From Methylovorus mays (GTDB taxonomy: Bacteria; Pseudomonadota; Gammaproteobacteria; Burkholderiales; Methylophilaceae), in contig NZ_JAJAVG010000006.1 of NCBI RefSeq assembly GCF_020531915.1, positions 62,001 through 126,000 on the forward strand: DNA of 64,000 bases. Direction: 5' to 3'. A program made the translations under genes and the position numbers. Under the pieces are notes generated by a model, which did no database searches, was not told the DNA's origin, and worked only from the letters and a program-made list of their open reading frames with translations. Below, piece after piece: positions 40,305 through 48,129 of this stretch (its first letter is position 1; each line of letters starts with the position of its first letter).

Positions 40305-42179
40305 TTAAAGCGCGGGCGAATAGCGCAGGGTGACGAACAGGTTGGTGCCAAAGGTGCCGTAGTTCTGTGCCAGCTCATATTCGCGATCAAACAGATTGTT
40401 CACTCGCGCATTCAATGACCAGTCCTGGTTGATGCGGTAATTGGTAAACACATTGACCAGGGTATAACCACGCAGGCGTTGGGTATTGGCAGCATCATCA
40501 AAACGATGGCCTGAGCCTTCGACTTCGCTGCCAAACTGCCAGTCGCCCCACGTTTGGGTCAAGCCCAGCGTGCCATGCTCGCGTGCGCGGCGTGGCAGCC
40601 AGTTTCCAGTGTCGGCATCTTCCGCGCGCTGGAAGTCAGCATTGCCATACACCTGTGTGCGATCCCAACTGCCGTTGTAGCTTAGCGTCAGGCCTTTCAG
40701 CTCGGCTTCATTGACATTCAGCGGCGTTAACACCGTCCCGACACGGGTGTTGACGATGAGGTCATCCACATTGTTTTTGTAGTAGATGGCACCGAGACGA
40801 TGGTTGCCATGGGTGTATTGCAGCCCTAGCTCCCGGTTTTCTGCTTCTTCAGGCTTGAGCTTGGCATTGCCAGAAAAGCCAAACTGCAATGGGCTGTAAA
40901 GTTGATTGAAGGTTGGTGCGCTGAACGCGGTGCCATACGAGGCGTGCGCTCGCCATTCCGCGTTGATCTGGTAACCATAGGCCAGGCTGCCCGTGGTTTT
41001 GTCGCCAAACTGCGAATTCTGGTCGAGGCGCGTGTTGGCCTGAAATTGATGACTGCCGAGCTTGTACTGCCAGCCCGCGAGATAGGATTGAATATGGCGT
41101 TCATCCTTGGCAAACGTGGTGGTGCCTTCCACTTTTTGCTCGCGGCGTTCGGTCCCGAGGTTGAATAATCCGACGGGGGTGGTGAGGTCGTTTTGCCATG
41201 CATATTGGGTTTGCGTGGTTTTGAACAGCGAGCGGACTTTCAGGGTATTCGCTGTGTTGGGGCTGAATGACTCGAGGTTGTCTTCACTTTGGCCAACGCT
41301 GAAATGGCTCAGCCAGTTATCCGTGAACTGGTTTTTGCTGTAGACCGAAACCAGGTTTTGACGGCGGTTTCCATAAAAATCAAAGCGGTTTCTGGGGTTG
41401 GCGAGGGGGGTAATGTTGCCGCCATCGTAGTGATTGGTGCCTTCGTTCAACCAGCCCTGTATGCCGAGTTCATGGTTTTCGCTGAAGTGCTGGGCCAGTT
41501 TCAGGGAGACATTGCGGTTGCTATAGCCATCGTCATCCGAGTTGTAAGTCGCCAGGGTTTTATTCGCAATGGCAGAGACGCCATTGGTGGAACTGGCTCC
41601 CGCCTGCATGCTGAAGCTAGTGTTTTCAATCCGTCCGGCAATGCCTGCCGTGGCACTGCTGCTGCCATAGGTGCCCAGGCCCACACTCGCATTCAATCGA
41701 GGTTTGCCTTTCCCGGTTTTGGTAAAAATCTGGATGACGCCGCCGATGGCGTCTGCGCCATATAGACTGCTGGCGGGGCCGCGCAGGATTTCCACGTGTT
41801 CAATCTGGTCGAGCGGAATGTTTTCAAGCGCTGTGGTGCCTGTCGTCGCAGAGTTGACCCGCAGGCCATCAACGAGCACGACGGTGTGTGTGGCGTTGGC
41901 ACCACGGATAAAGACGTCTGACGATTTGCCAGTGCCGCCATTCTGTACGATCTCAACGCCAGGTTGCATGGCGAGCAGTTGTACCAGGGAGGTCTGTCCG
42001 GCTTTCTGAATCTGATCTTGTGTAATGACGGAAATATCGCCCAGCGCATCGCTGACTTTTTGTTCAGTGCGTGCGGCGGTGACGACGATGTCTGACAGTG
42101 TGGTATCCGCCGCCAGTGAATTGAATGAATGGGCAAAAACAGGTGCAAGCGCAATGGCGAGTGCAGAACGGCGAAGCAT
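40305..42179 (-). CDS. btuB: TonB-dependent cobalamin receptor (copy 1)
   Basis: The 624-residue outer-membrane protein has a leader (about residues 1-24, ending SLAA), a TonB box near TLSDIVVTA, and a plug domain (QTSLVQLLAMQPGVEIVQNGG, VDGLRVNSATTG, VEILRGPASSLYGADAIGGVIQIFT). A beta-barrel ends in LFVTLRYSPAL. The plug and the aromatic C-terminus fit BtuB-family receptors. A cobalamin riboswitch lies upstream on the same strand, so the gene is repressed by cobalamin. It heads a long leftward operon: btuM, btuR, cobB, cobN-like, exbB-like, DUF2149 and bluB. Confidence 0.9.
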   Translation of the reverse strand: MLRRSALAIALAPVFAHSFNSLAADTTLSDIVVTAARTEQKVSDALGDISVITQDQIQKAGQTSLVQLLAMQPGVEIVQNGGTGKSSDVFIRGANATHTVVLVDGLRVNSATTGTTALENIPLDQIEHVEILRGPASSLYGADAIGGVIQIFTKTGKGKPRLNASVGLGTYGSSSATAGIAGRIENTSFSMQAGASSTNGVSAIANKTLATYNSDDDGYSNRNVSLKLAQHFSENHELGIQGWLNEGTNHYDGGNITPLANPRNRFDFYGNRRQNLVSVYSKNQFTDNWLSHFSVGQSEDNLESFSPNTANTLKVRSLFKTTQTQYAWQNDLTTPVGLFNLGTERREQKVEGTTTFAKDERHIQSYLAGWQYKLGSHQFQANTRLDQNSQFGDKTTGSLAYGYQINAEWRAHASYGTAFSAPTFNQLYSPLQFGFSGNAKLKPEEAENRELGLQYTHGNHRLGAIYYKNNVDDLIVNTRVGTVLTPLNVNEAELKGLTLSYNGSWDRTQVYGNADFQRAEDADTGNWLPRRAREHGTLGLTQTWGDWQFGSEVEGSGHRFDDAANTQRLRGYTLVNVFTNYRINQDWSLNARVNNLFDREYELAQNYGTFGTNLFVTLRYSPAL

Positions 42180-42302
42180 GGAATTTTCCTTATGCTGTTC
42201 CCGGCAACGCTTGCGCCTGTGGCGTGGTAATCAAGACAGAGTGGAGAACAGCTGAAGCGAGTCTGGTGACGCTGCAACCCCGCAGCCATCCCTTGAATCA
42301 TC
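42180..42302 (-). promoter_or_regulatory. Leader between riboswitch aptamer and btuB1
   Basis: On the leftward transcript the aptamer is followed by a hairpin-forming stretch with GCTGCGGGGTTGCAGC near 42270-42285 that could be part of the expression platform. No U-run follows, so control of ribosome access seems more likely than termination. Confidence 0.45.
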
Positions 42303-42476
42303 AGGCCGGTCTCCGGGCTCATACGTTTTGTTAATCCGCCTTCCCATGGCGTGAGCCACAGTGGCGTGTAGGATCAACCACACGTAATTACCGTTGCGGG
42401 GGCAGCACAGGGTTTGTTTGTGAAAACGCACCTGTTTCCCAGTTTCACCTCATCGCAGAATAGCGACTTCGGCACC
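42303..42476 (-). promoter_or_regulatory. Cobalamin riboswitch (btuB1)
   Basis: The leftward RNA shows the cobalamin-aptamer landmarks in order: GGTGCC, GGTGAAACTGGGAAACAGGTG, then CTGCCCCCGCAACGGTAA, the B12-box region GCCACTGT, GGGAAGGC, and AGCCCGGAGACCGGCC. This matches the RF00174 consensus as known for btuB leaders. It lies about 120 nt before the btuB1 start. Confidence 0.95.
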
Positions 42477-42693
42477 TGAACAACTGCTCGAATTATATGC
42501 GATGTCGCCGAAAATAAACAGGCGGAGAAAAATGCCGGACCTTGCTTATCAAGCAGGGGCGTGGCATGCGTGCTAAACGAGCAGGGACTCTGTTTTGCCA
42601 GACTGAAGGCATTCCGCCCAGCAGATTGCCGGGCGGAATTTGTGTTTGATGCAGGCTGGCGTGATGGTCACACCGCTTGGGATTGCGCGAAAA
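42477..42693. other. Interval between btuM2 and riboswitch 1
   Basis: It must hold the leftward promoter of the btuB1 leader transcript, but no clear consensus was recognised. GCAGATTGCCGGGCGG around 42620 could be part of a weak hairpin terminator for btuM2. No gene is credible. Confidence 0.4.
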
Positions 42694-43257
42694 TTAAAGC
42701 GATATGCGACTGGGAGCGGAGATCTGCAATTTGAAAAAACGGGCCACCAGCCAGCCGATGGCGATGTACATCAAGGCATAGCCGATATAGGGTGCGTAAT
42801 ACTTTGCGATACGCACGCTGAACTCGGTGATGGTCAAGGTTTCGACTTTGTCCGAAAACGCAAACCAGAAGGCATTGGACACCACAAATGCAATGCTGAC
42901 GGAAACCCACGCAGACAACGTAAATGGCAATACGGCAAACGGTTTGTCACTGTCTGCCAGCAGGCGCCCGGCGCCCCATACCAGACCATAGGTGGGGATC
43001 AACCCCCAATAGCCCGGGGACATGCAGTAATCCGACACGCCTTGCCAGCCCATGGCATAGCCATCCATGCCAAATGCCGCAATCAGCGCCAGCCCCAGCC
43101 AGCTGGTATTCGTGATTAGCAAGCCGCCCATGAACAGCACGGCCAGCGTGGCATCTGGCACATATACCTCACTGCCGAAATGCTGGGTGCGAGTGGCGAT
43201 GATCAAGAGAATCAGGATAGTGCCTACCCAGAAAGACTGTTTGGTGTGCTGCGACAT
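42694..43257 (-). CDS. btuM: BtuM-type cobalamin uptake membrane protein (copy 2)
   Basis: The 187-residue protein begins MSQHTKQSFWVGTILILLI, has about six hydrophobic segments and the SDYCMSPGYWGLIPTYG motif; C78 aligns with the reactive cysteine of BtuM. The start at 43257 is chosen because GGAG precedes it and the longer frame is not hydrophobic. It is a diverged paralogue of the copy at 39615 and lies downstream of btuB2, beyond a terminator-like hairpin. The two copies may differ in affinity or in accepted corrinoid. Confidence 0.82.
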   Translation of the reverse strand: MSQHTKQSFWVGTILILLIIATRTQHFGSEVYVPDATLAVLFMGGLLITNTSWLGLALIAAFGMDGYAMGWQGVSDYCMSPGYWGLIPTYGLVWGAGRLLADSDKPFAVLPFTLSAWVSVSIAFVVSNAFWFAFSDKVETLTITEFSVRIAKYYAPYIGYALMYIAIGWLVARFFKLQISAPSRISL

Positions 43258-43328
43258 TTCGTCAAAACTCCGTTGTGCGTGCTTATGGCTTGAATTGTAA
43301 CCGTAAACATTACGGATTGTTAAAAAAA

Positions 43329-43352
43329 CAACCCTCAACAAGTTGAGGGTTG
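43329..43352 (-). terminator. Terminator/attenuator between btuB2 and btuM2
   Basis: CAACCCTCAA (43329-43338) pairs with TTGAGGGTTG (43343-43352), and leftward the stem is followed by seven T in a TTTTTTTA run. It is a good intrinsic terminator just after btuB2, so btuM2 may depend on read-through or its own promoter. Confidence 0.85.
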
Positions 43353-43360
43353 CAAGACGA

Positions 43361-45223
43361 TTACTTGGATGGTGAGTAGCGTACGCTAATAAACAGATTG
43401 GTCCCCGGCGTGTTATATGGAGGAGCATTCAGCGAGAATGTGGTCGCAGTCGTAATCAAGGTATATTCTTTGTCCAGTAAGTTGTTGACCCGTGCGTTTA
43501 ATGACCAGTCTTCGTTGATCTTGTATTTCCCTGTCAAATTCAACAAGGTATAACCTGCCAGCACGATCTGGTTTTCCGGATCATTGAAACGTTTTCCACT
43601 CGCCACTACCTCGGTTCCAATCTCGAATTTCCCCCAGGTCTGCCCCAGCCATAGCGAACCGTATTGGCGTGCACGTCGGGCGAGCACTTTGCCGGTATCT
43701 TCATTCCGTGGGTCCTGTACATCGGCACTTGCCCGCAGATGGTAATTTTCAACCCAGCCTTCATAGCTCAATGTGGCGCCCTTTATCTTGGCGGATCCCA
43801 CATTGCTCGGGAAGTCAGTCAGAGTGCCATTCGTGCCCACTAGCAGGTTGTCAATTTCATTGTGGTAGGCCGTCAGGCTGACGCGATGGTGCCCTTGATC
43901 ATAAACAACTGAGGCTTCGGTATTACGCGAAGTTTCAGGTTTGAGATTGGGGTTGCCCTGATAGGTATATCCAAACCCGTAATCCTGAAATGGCAGGTAC
44001 AAGTCATTAAATGTTGGTGCCCGGAAAGCCGTACCAAAGCTGCTGTTCACGCGCCAGTTTTCATTCAGGCGATAGCCATAAGCAATATTGCCGGTGGTAT
44101 GTGCGCCAAACTGGGAGTTGTTGTCTCGACGCAAGCCAACCTTGAAGGCATGGGCCTCTTTCTCAACTAGATAGCTGGCGAGATAACCATTGTTGAACCG
44201 TTTATCGGTGGTGTAACTGCCATTGCCGTCGACCTTGTCTTCCAGGCGGTCATACGCCAGGGAAAGCGTGCCTGCTGGCAACTTGAAGTCATTCTGCCAA
44301 TAGTGCTGACGCTGTTTGGTGCGAAGCGAACTGACACCAAAGCTGCCAACACTGTACAGGTCGTCCTGACTTTCCCCGATGCGGAACTGGCTCCGCCAGT
44401 ATTCTGTGATTTTGTTTTTGCTGGTAAGGGCGAAACTTTGCTGGCGCAGATCCTGATAGGCCGCAAAATTGTTGCCGTCGAAGTCATAATGACCATCCGA
44501 TGTGTACAGCTGCGCACCTATTTCATGGCCCTCTGCCAACGTGTGGCTGATGTTGCCATTGAAGCTGAGATTGCGAAAGCCATCGTGATCCTGATCGCGT
44601 CCCGACTGTGTCCGGAAAGAGGATATGCCATCGGTGGTGAGGGATGCGATACCTGCCGAGTAGCGTGTATCCCCAACGGCGCCGCTGATGGCAGCAGATG
44701 CCTGCTGAGTATTGTTGCTGCCATAACCAGCCGAGGCTGACAGGCGTGGTTCGCCTTTACCCTGGCGGGTGAAGATTTGAATCACACCACCAATGGCATC
44801 TGCGCCATACAGGCTGGATGCCGGGCCACGGACGATTTCAATTCGCTCAATCTGTTCAGGCAGAATCTGACTCAATGTTGTGGTGCCCGTGGTCGCCGAG
44901 CTGACGCGCATGCCATCAATCAGCACGACCACGGCTTGTGAACCCGTTCCACGCACATGCAGATTGCTGGTCGCCCCGAGCCCGCCATTAGACTCTATCT
45001 GAATCCCTGGCTGTGTACTCAGCAACTCCGTCAGGCTGGATTGTCCGGCACGTTCAATTTCTTCGCGCGTGATGACACTAACGTCTGCCAGAACACTGTC
45101 ACGTGCCTCCTCAATACGACTCGACGTGACGACGATTTCATTGGTGTATACCGATGTGGCTTCCGCATAGGCACCGTTCGTAAACAGCAAGCCTATCGCG
45201 CTTGCCAGGATGGTTTTGTTCAT
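43361..45223 (-). CDS. btuB: TonB-dependent cobalamin receptor (copy 2)
   Basis: The 620-residue receptor has a leader (about residues 1-22, ending GAYAEA), a TonB-box-like EIVVTSS segment, a plug with QSSLTELLSTQPGIQIESNGG, VLIDGMRVSSATTG, IEIVRGPASSLYGADAIGGVIQIFT, and a barrel ending in GTNLFISVRYSPSK. It closely resembles copy 1 in the plug but differs in the barrel, so substrate range may differ. A cobalamin riboswitch lies upstream. It is followed by a strong terminator and then btuM2. Confidence 0.9.
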   Translation of the reverse strand: MNKTILASAIGLLFTNGAYAEATSVYTNEIVVTSSRIEEARDSVLADVSVITREEIERAGQSSLTELLSTQPGIQIESNGGLGATSNLHVRGTGSQAVVVLIDGMRVSSATTGTTTLSQILPEQIERIEIVRGPASSLYGADAIGGVIQIFTRQGKGEPRLSASAGYGSNNTQQASAAISGAVGDTRYSAGIASLTTDGISSFRTQSGRDQDHDGFRNLSFNGNISHTLAEGHEIGAQLYTSDGHYDFDGNNFAAYQDLRQQSFALTSKNKITEYWRSQFRIGESQDDLYSVGSFGVSSLRTKQRQHYWQNDFKLPAGTLSLAYDRLEDKVDGNGSYTTDKRFNNGYLASYLVEKEAHAFKVGLRRDNNSQFGAHTTGNIAYGYRLNENWRVNSSFGTAFRAPTFNDLYLPFQDYGFGYTYQGNPNLKPETSRNTEASVVYDQGHHRVSLTAYHNEIDNLLVGTNGTLTDFPSNVGSAKIKGATLSYEGWVENYHLRASADVQDPRNEDTGKVLARRARQYGSLWLGQTWGKFEIGTEVVASGKRFNDPENQIVLAGYTLLNLTGKYKINEDWSLNARVNNLLDKEYTLITTATTFSLNAPPYNTPGTNLFISVRYSPSK

Positions 45224-45387
45224 GAATACCCCTTTGTGTGCATGCGACCCCGCATGCGAGAAATAAAAAGGGAATACCGTGAGGATTGAGTCTGAGAACT
45301 ATCCGGAACGAAGGCGCAATAGGAATAAGTGTGTGCGACTCGCTGCGAAAACCGTCACCCCGCGGTATTGCCTGCTTGTGGGCTATC

Positions 45388-45569
45388 GGGCCGGTCTCCG
45401 GGCTTATACGTTTTGTTCATTCGCCTTCCCATGCGTATGCACAGTGGCTTGTTGAATGAACCGCACGTAATTACCGTTGCGGGGGCAGCACAGGAATGGT
45501 TGCTCGATGAATTGTCAACGCACCTGTTTCCCAGTTTCACCCGGTTTGCAGACATGCAAATCGGGCACC
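45388..45569 (-). promoter_or_regulatory. Cobalamin riboswitch (btuB2)
   Basis: The leftward RNA has GGTGCCC, GGTGAAACTGGGAAACAGGTG, CTGCCCCCGCAACGGTAA, GCCACTGT, GGGAAGGC and AGCCCGGAGACCGGCC in the order of a cobalamin aptamer. Its core is nearly the same as that of the btuB1 leader, so the two systems respond to the same signal. The start of btuB2 lies about 165 nt downstream. Confidence 0.95.
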
Positions 45570-45673
45570 AGATAACGTGCATCGGATTATACGTGATGCA
45601 AAAAAATTCACCAAAGTGAGATTAAAACTTAACGTCTTGTAATACTTTCAAAATTGCTCGTTAGCAGTTGACC

Positions 45674-45904
45674 ATGCAAGCTTTTTACAATTATAGTGCC
45701 GATATGGAATCCGATCTGAAAGCCCTCGAAGACAAGGTAGGTGAGCTCGTGCAGCTTTACCATGCCGTGCGTTCGGAGAATCTGCAATTGCGTCAGGAGC
45801 TTGCCCAAAGTCGGGATGAATCGCGTCTTTTGAAAGAGCAGATGTCCAAGGCTGGCAGCCGGATCGAGGCCCTGTTAAGCCAATTGCCAGAAGGTAGCCT
45901 ATGA
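45674..45904 (+). CDS. Small coiled-coil protein (TIGR02449-like)
   Basis: The 76-residue protein starts MQAFYNYSADMESDLKALEDKVGELVQLYHAV. It is almost wholly a charged coiled coil with RSENLQLRQELAQSRDESRLLKEQMSKA. It overlaps the zapA start by four bases (ATGA) and may thus act with ZapA at the division ring, like ZapB-type proteins. The linkage coiled-coil gene, zapA, 6S RNA is typical of proteobacteria. Confidence 0.75.
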   Translation: MQAFYNYSADMESDLKALEDKVGELVQLYHAVRSENLQLRQELAQSRDESRLLKEQMSKAGSRIEALLSQLPEGSL

Positions 45905-46206
45905 GCGAAGTGCGTGCAGTTGATGTCAATATCATGGGGCGGGAGTTCAAGGTTTCCTGTACCGATGATGAGCGTGACGGCTTGATTTCGGCAGTCACCT
46001 ATCTGGATCGCAAGATGCGTGAAATTCGCGATACCGGCAAGGTGATTGGTATTGAGCGTATTGCGGTAATGGCCGCCCTCAACATGGCGCATGAGCTTTT
46101 GACTACCCGTAGCGGCGGTTTTGACATCGGGGATTTGAAGCGTAGAATGATGTCCATGCAGGAACAGATTGACGAGGCGATTGCCGAGCAAAACAAGTTG
46201 TTCTGA
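45901..46206 (+). CDS. zapA: Cell division protein ZapA
   Basis: The 101-residue protein begins MSEVRAVDVNIMGREFKVSC and has the ZapA pattern: a beta-rich start, DERDGLISAVTYLDRKMREI, then RIAVMAALNMAHELL and a coiled-coil tail with MMSMQEQIDEAIAEQN. ZapA binds FtsZ and bundles filaments at the Z-ring. It overlaps the upstream small coiled-coil gene by four bases and is followed by the 6S RNA gene. Confidence 0.9.
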   Translation: MSEVRAVDVNIMGREFKVSCTDDERDGLISAVTYLDRKMREIRDTGKVIGIERIAVMAALNMAHELLTTRSGGFDIGDLKRRMMSMQEQIDEAIAEQNKLF

Positions 46207-46244
46207 TCGAATTTTTTCTTTTGCCATGTCTGTCATGGCGCCAG

Positions 46245-46430
46245 TTTGTTCCCTGCGGTATTGTTTAGGTCATAAATTCCTTGAACTAGTCTTTGGCATC
46301 GGTTTCGGTGTGTTGATTCACTGTTGAGCGCGCTCCTAATGTGGGTGTACCTGATGTGTTCCACGCTGTTACCACTTGAACCTTTTGGTTCAGGATGCTG
46401 GCCTGGGTGATGCTTGCGGGGAACTCCCAC
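46245..46430 (+). ncRNA. ssrS: 6S RNA
   Basis: Between zapA and DUF2237 a structured RNA candidate is bounded by GTTCCC (46248-46253) and GGGAAC (46419-46424), which form the closing stem. ACTTGAACCTTTTGGTTCAGG near 46375 matches the 6S apical-stem region, and the GGCCTGGGTGATGCTTGCGGGGAAC end matches the 3' side. The zapA-6S RNA order is conserved in proteobacteria. 6S RNA sequesters sigma-70 RNA polymerase in stationary phase. Boundaries are approximate. Confidence 0.88.
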
Positions 46431-46440
46431 ATTGCAAAAA

Positions 46441-46467
46441 GCACGTGATTCCACTGGAATCACGTGC
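46441..46467 (+). terminator. Strong terminator after 6S RNA
   Basis: A 12-bp perfect stem (GCACGTGATTCC / GGAATCACGTGC) with a 3-base loop is followed by TTTTTTTAT. The A-run before the stem makes it also usable by the convergent DUF2237 gene. Confidence 0.95.
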
Positions 46468-46499
46468 TTTTTTTATGCTCATGCCCGGGTGCTTTTGCC

Positions 46500-46859
46500 T
46501 TATCGCAATTCGTGATATTTCAAATCGCCCAGACTCACGATCTCCAGCGCACGTTCGTGTGTGGCTTCCAGGATCACCGGTGGGGCAAAACCGGCTTCTG
46601 CGGCTTCATGCCAGCGCGCGGCACATAAACACCAGCGATCACCGGGCTTTAATCCCTCAAAGCCATATTCGGGACGCGGTGTGCTGAGATCGTTTCCCCG
46701 GGATTGGGAGAACGCCAGAAACTCCTCGGTGACTTGCGCGCAGACCGTATGGCTGCCGGTGTCTTCGGGGCCGGTTTCGCAGCAGCCGTTACGGGTGAAG
46801 CCGGTCAATGGTTGGGTGCTGCATGATTGCAGCGGGGTGCCTAACACGTTTTTTGCCAT
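46500..46859 (-). CDS. DUF2237 family protein
   Basis: The 119-residue protein begins MAKNVLGTPLQSCSTQPLTGF and has the family features TGFTRNGCCETGPEDTGSHTVC, AQVTEEFLAFSQSRGNDLSTPRPEYGF and GLKPGDRWCLCAARWHEA. The paired cysteines may hold a metal or form a disulfide. The molecular role is unknown. It is a monocistronic gene that converges on the 6S RNA terminator. Confidence 0.88.
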   Translation of the reverse strand: MAKNVLGTPLQSCSTQPLTGFTRNGCCETGPEDTGSHTVCAQVTEEFLAFSQSRGNDLSTPRPEYGFEGLKPGDRWCLCAARWHEAAEAGFAPPVILEATHERALEIVSLGDLKYHELR

Positions 46860-46997
46860 GGTGCAGTTCCTGTATCAGTGCTTGAGTGAGTATGCTCCTC
46901 GATCTTGAGGTGCAAAACCGAGAAGCTGGCTGGGCTTTGACGTTACGCCATTGAGTTGGATTATCATACGTAAAACTGAACGTTATAGAGAAGAAAA

Positions 46998-47459
46998 ATG
47001 CGATATTGGTTAATGAAGTCTGAGCCCGGCGATGTGTCGATTGATGATCTTGCCGGTTTCCCCAATCAAACGGTGGACTGGTATGGCGTCCGCAACTATC
47101 AGGCACGCAATTTCATGCGTGACCAGATGAAGGTCGGCGACGGCGTGCTGTTTTACCACTCCAACTGTGCCGAGCCCGGCATTGTTGGCATCGCCGAGGT
47201 GAGCAAGCTGGCCTACCCTGACCGTTTGCAATTTGTGGAGGGGCATAAATATTATGATCCCAAGGCAACGCCAGAAAATCCCCGCTGGTTCAATGTGGAC
47301 GTCAAGCTGGTGCGCAAAACCCGCCTCTTGGGCTTGAAGGAAATGCGCGAAACACCGGAACTGGAGAGTTTGCGCATCTTGCAACGTGGTAATCGTCTTT
47401 CCATTACCCCGGTAGATCCGCGTGAATGGAATGTCATCATGAAGCTGTTGGAAGCCTAG
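46998..47459 (+). CDS. EVE domain protein
   Basis: The 153-residue protein begins MRYWLMKSEPGDVSIDDLAGF and has the EVE/PUA-like pattern: TVDWYGVRNYQARNFMRDQMKVGDGVLFYHSNC, GIVGIAEVSKLAYPD, and PRWFNVDVKLVRKTRLLGLKEMRE. EVE domains bind modified bases in DNA or RNA. It is followed one base later by the PNPOx-like gene, in an apparent operon. No membrane segment is seen. Confidence 0.88.
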   Translation: MRYWLMKSEPGDVSIDDLAGFPNQTVDWYGVRNYQARNFMRDQMKVGDGVLFYHSNCAEPGIVGIAEVSKLAYPDRLQFVEGHKYYDPKATPENPRWFNVDVKLVRKTRLLGLKEMRETPELESLRILQRGNRLSITPVDPREWNVIMKLLEA

Positions 47460-47460
47460 C

Positions 47461-48024
47461 ATGAGCAAGCAGTTCGACGCGCTTGGCCAGGAGCATATGG
47501 AATTCATCTGGCAGCAGCCCATGTTCTTCGTGGCCACTGCCGCGGCGGAAGGCAGGGTCAATCTTTCGCCCAAAGGTTTGGATTCGTTGCGCGTGCTGGA
47601 TGCCAACACGGTGGCCTGGCTGAATGTGACGGGGAGCGGTAATGAAACGGCTGCGCATCTGCTGGAAAACCCGCGCATGACGCTGATGTTTTGTGCATTT
47701 GAGGGCAAGCCGCTGATTTTGCGCCTGTATGGGCAAGCCGATGTGGTACATCCGCACGATCGGGCCTGGAATGCGCTGGCCGCACGCTTTGAGCAGCTGC
47801 CAGGAGCGCGGCAGATTTTCATATTGAACGTCGATCTGGTACAGACGTCGTGTGGCATGGCGGTGCCGCTGCTCAGCTATCAGGGGCAGCGCACCCAGCT
47901 GACGCAATGGGCAGAAAAACAGGGCGAAGCTGGCATGCGGCGCTACTGGCAGGACAAGAATCAGCGCAGTCTGGATGGCAAGCCAACCGGAATTTTTGGG
48001 CCTGACCTGTTCGATACGGTTTAG
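47461..48024 (+). CDS. Pyridoxamine 5'-phosphate oxidase-family protein
   Basis: The 187-residue protein has the split-barrel FMN-binding pattern: FFVATAAAEGRVNLSPKGLDSLRVLD, WLNVTGSGNETAAHLLENPRMTLMFCAFEGKPLILRLYGQA, and later CGMAVPLLSYQGQR. It resembles the general PNPOx family rather than true PdxH. It starts one base after the EVE gene stop. The likely role is a flavin-dependent oxidoreductase or heme-related protein; the exact substrate is not known. Confidence 0.82.
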   Translation: MSKQFDALGQEHMEFIWQQPMFFVATAAAEGRVNLSPKGLDSLRVLDANTVAWLNVTGSGNETAAHLLENPRMTLMFCAFEGKPLILRLYGQADVVHPHDRAWNALAARFEQLPGARQIFILNVDLVQTSCGMAVPLLSYQGQRTQLTQWAEKQGEAGMRRYWQDKNQRSLDGKPTGIFGPDLFDTV

Positions 48025-48076
48025 CCAGTTTGATTGGCATTCGCCCATTTGATGTGCCAATGCGCGATACAAAAAA

Positions 48077-48092
48077 GCCCGCGAGTGCGGGC
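48077..48092. terminator. Terminator between the PNPOx-like gene and beta-propeller gene
   Basis: GCCCGC/GCGGGC stem with a 4-base loop, preceded by AAAAAA and followed by TTTTT, so it can serve both converging genes. Confidence 0.85.
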
Positions 48093-48129
48093 TTTTTGTT
48101 GATAGGCGCTGAATTAATTCACGCTTGAA

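Noticed and set aside
43321-43360. Third riboswitch or leader before btuM2
   Set aside because: The only structure is a simple hairpin with a U-run, which is a terminator; no cobalamin-aptamer landmarks are present.
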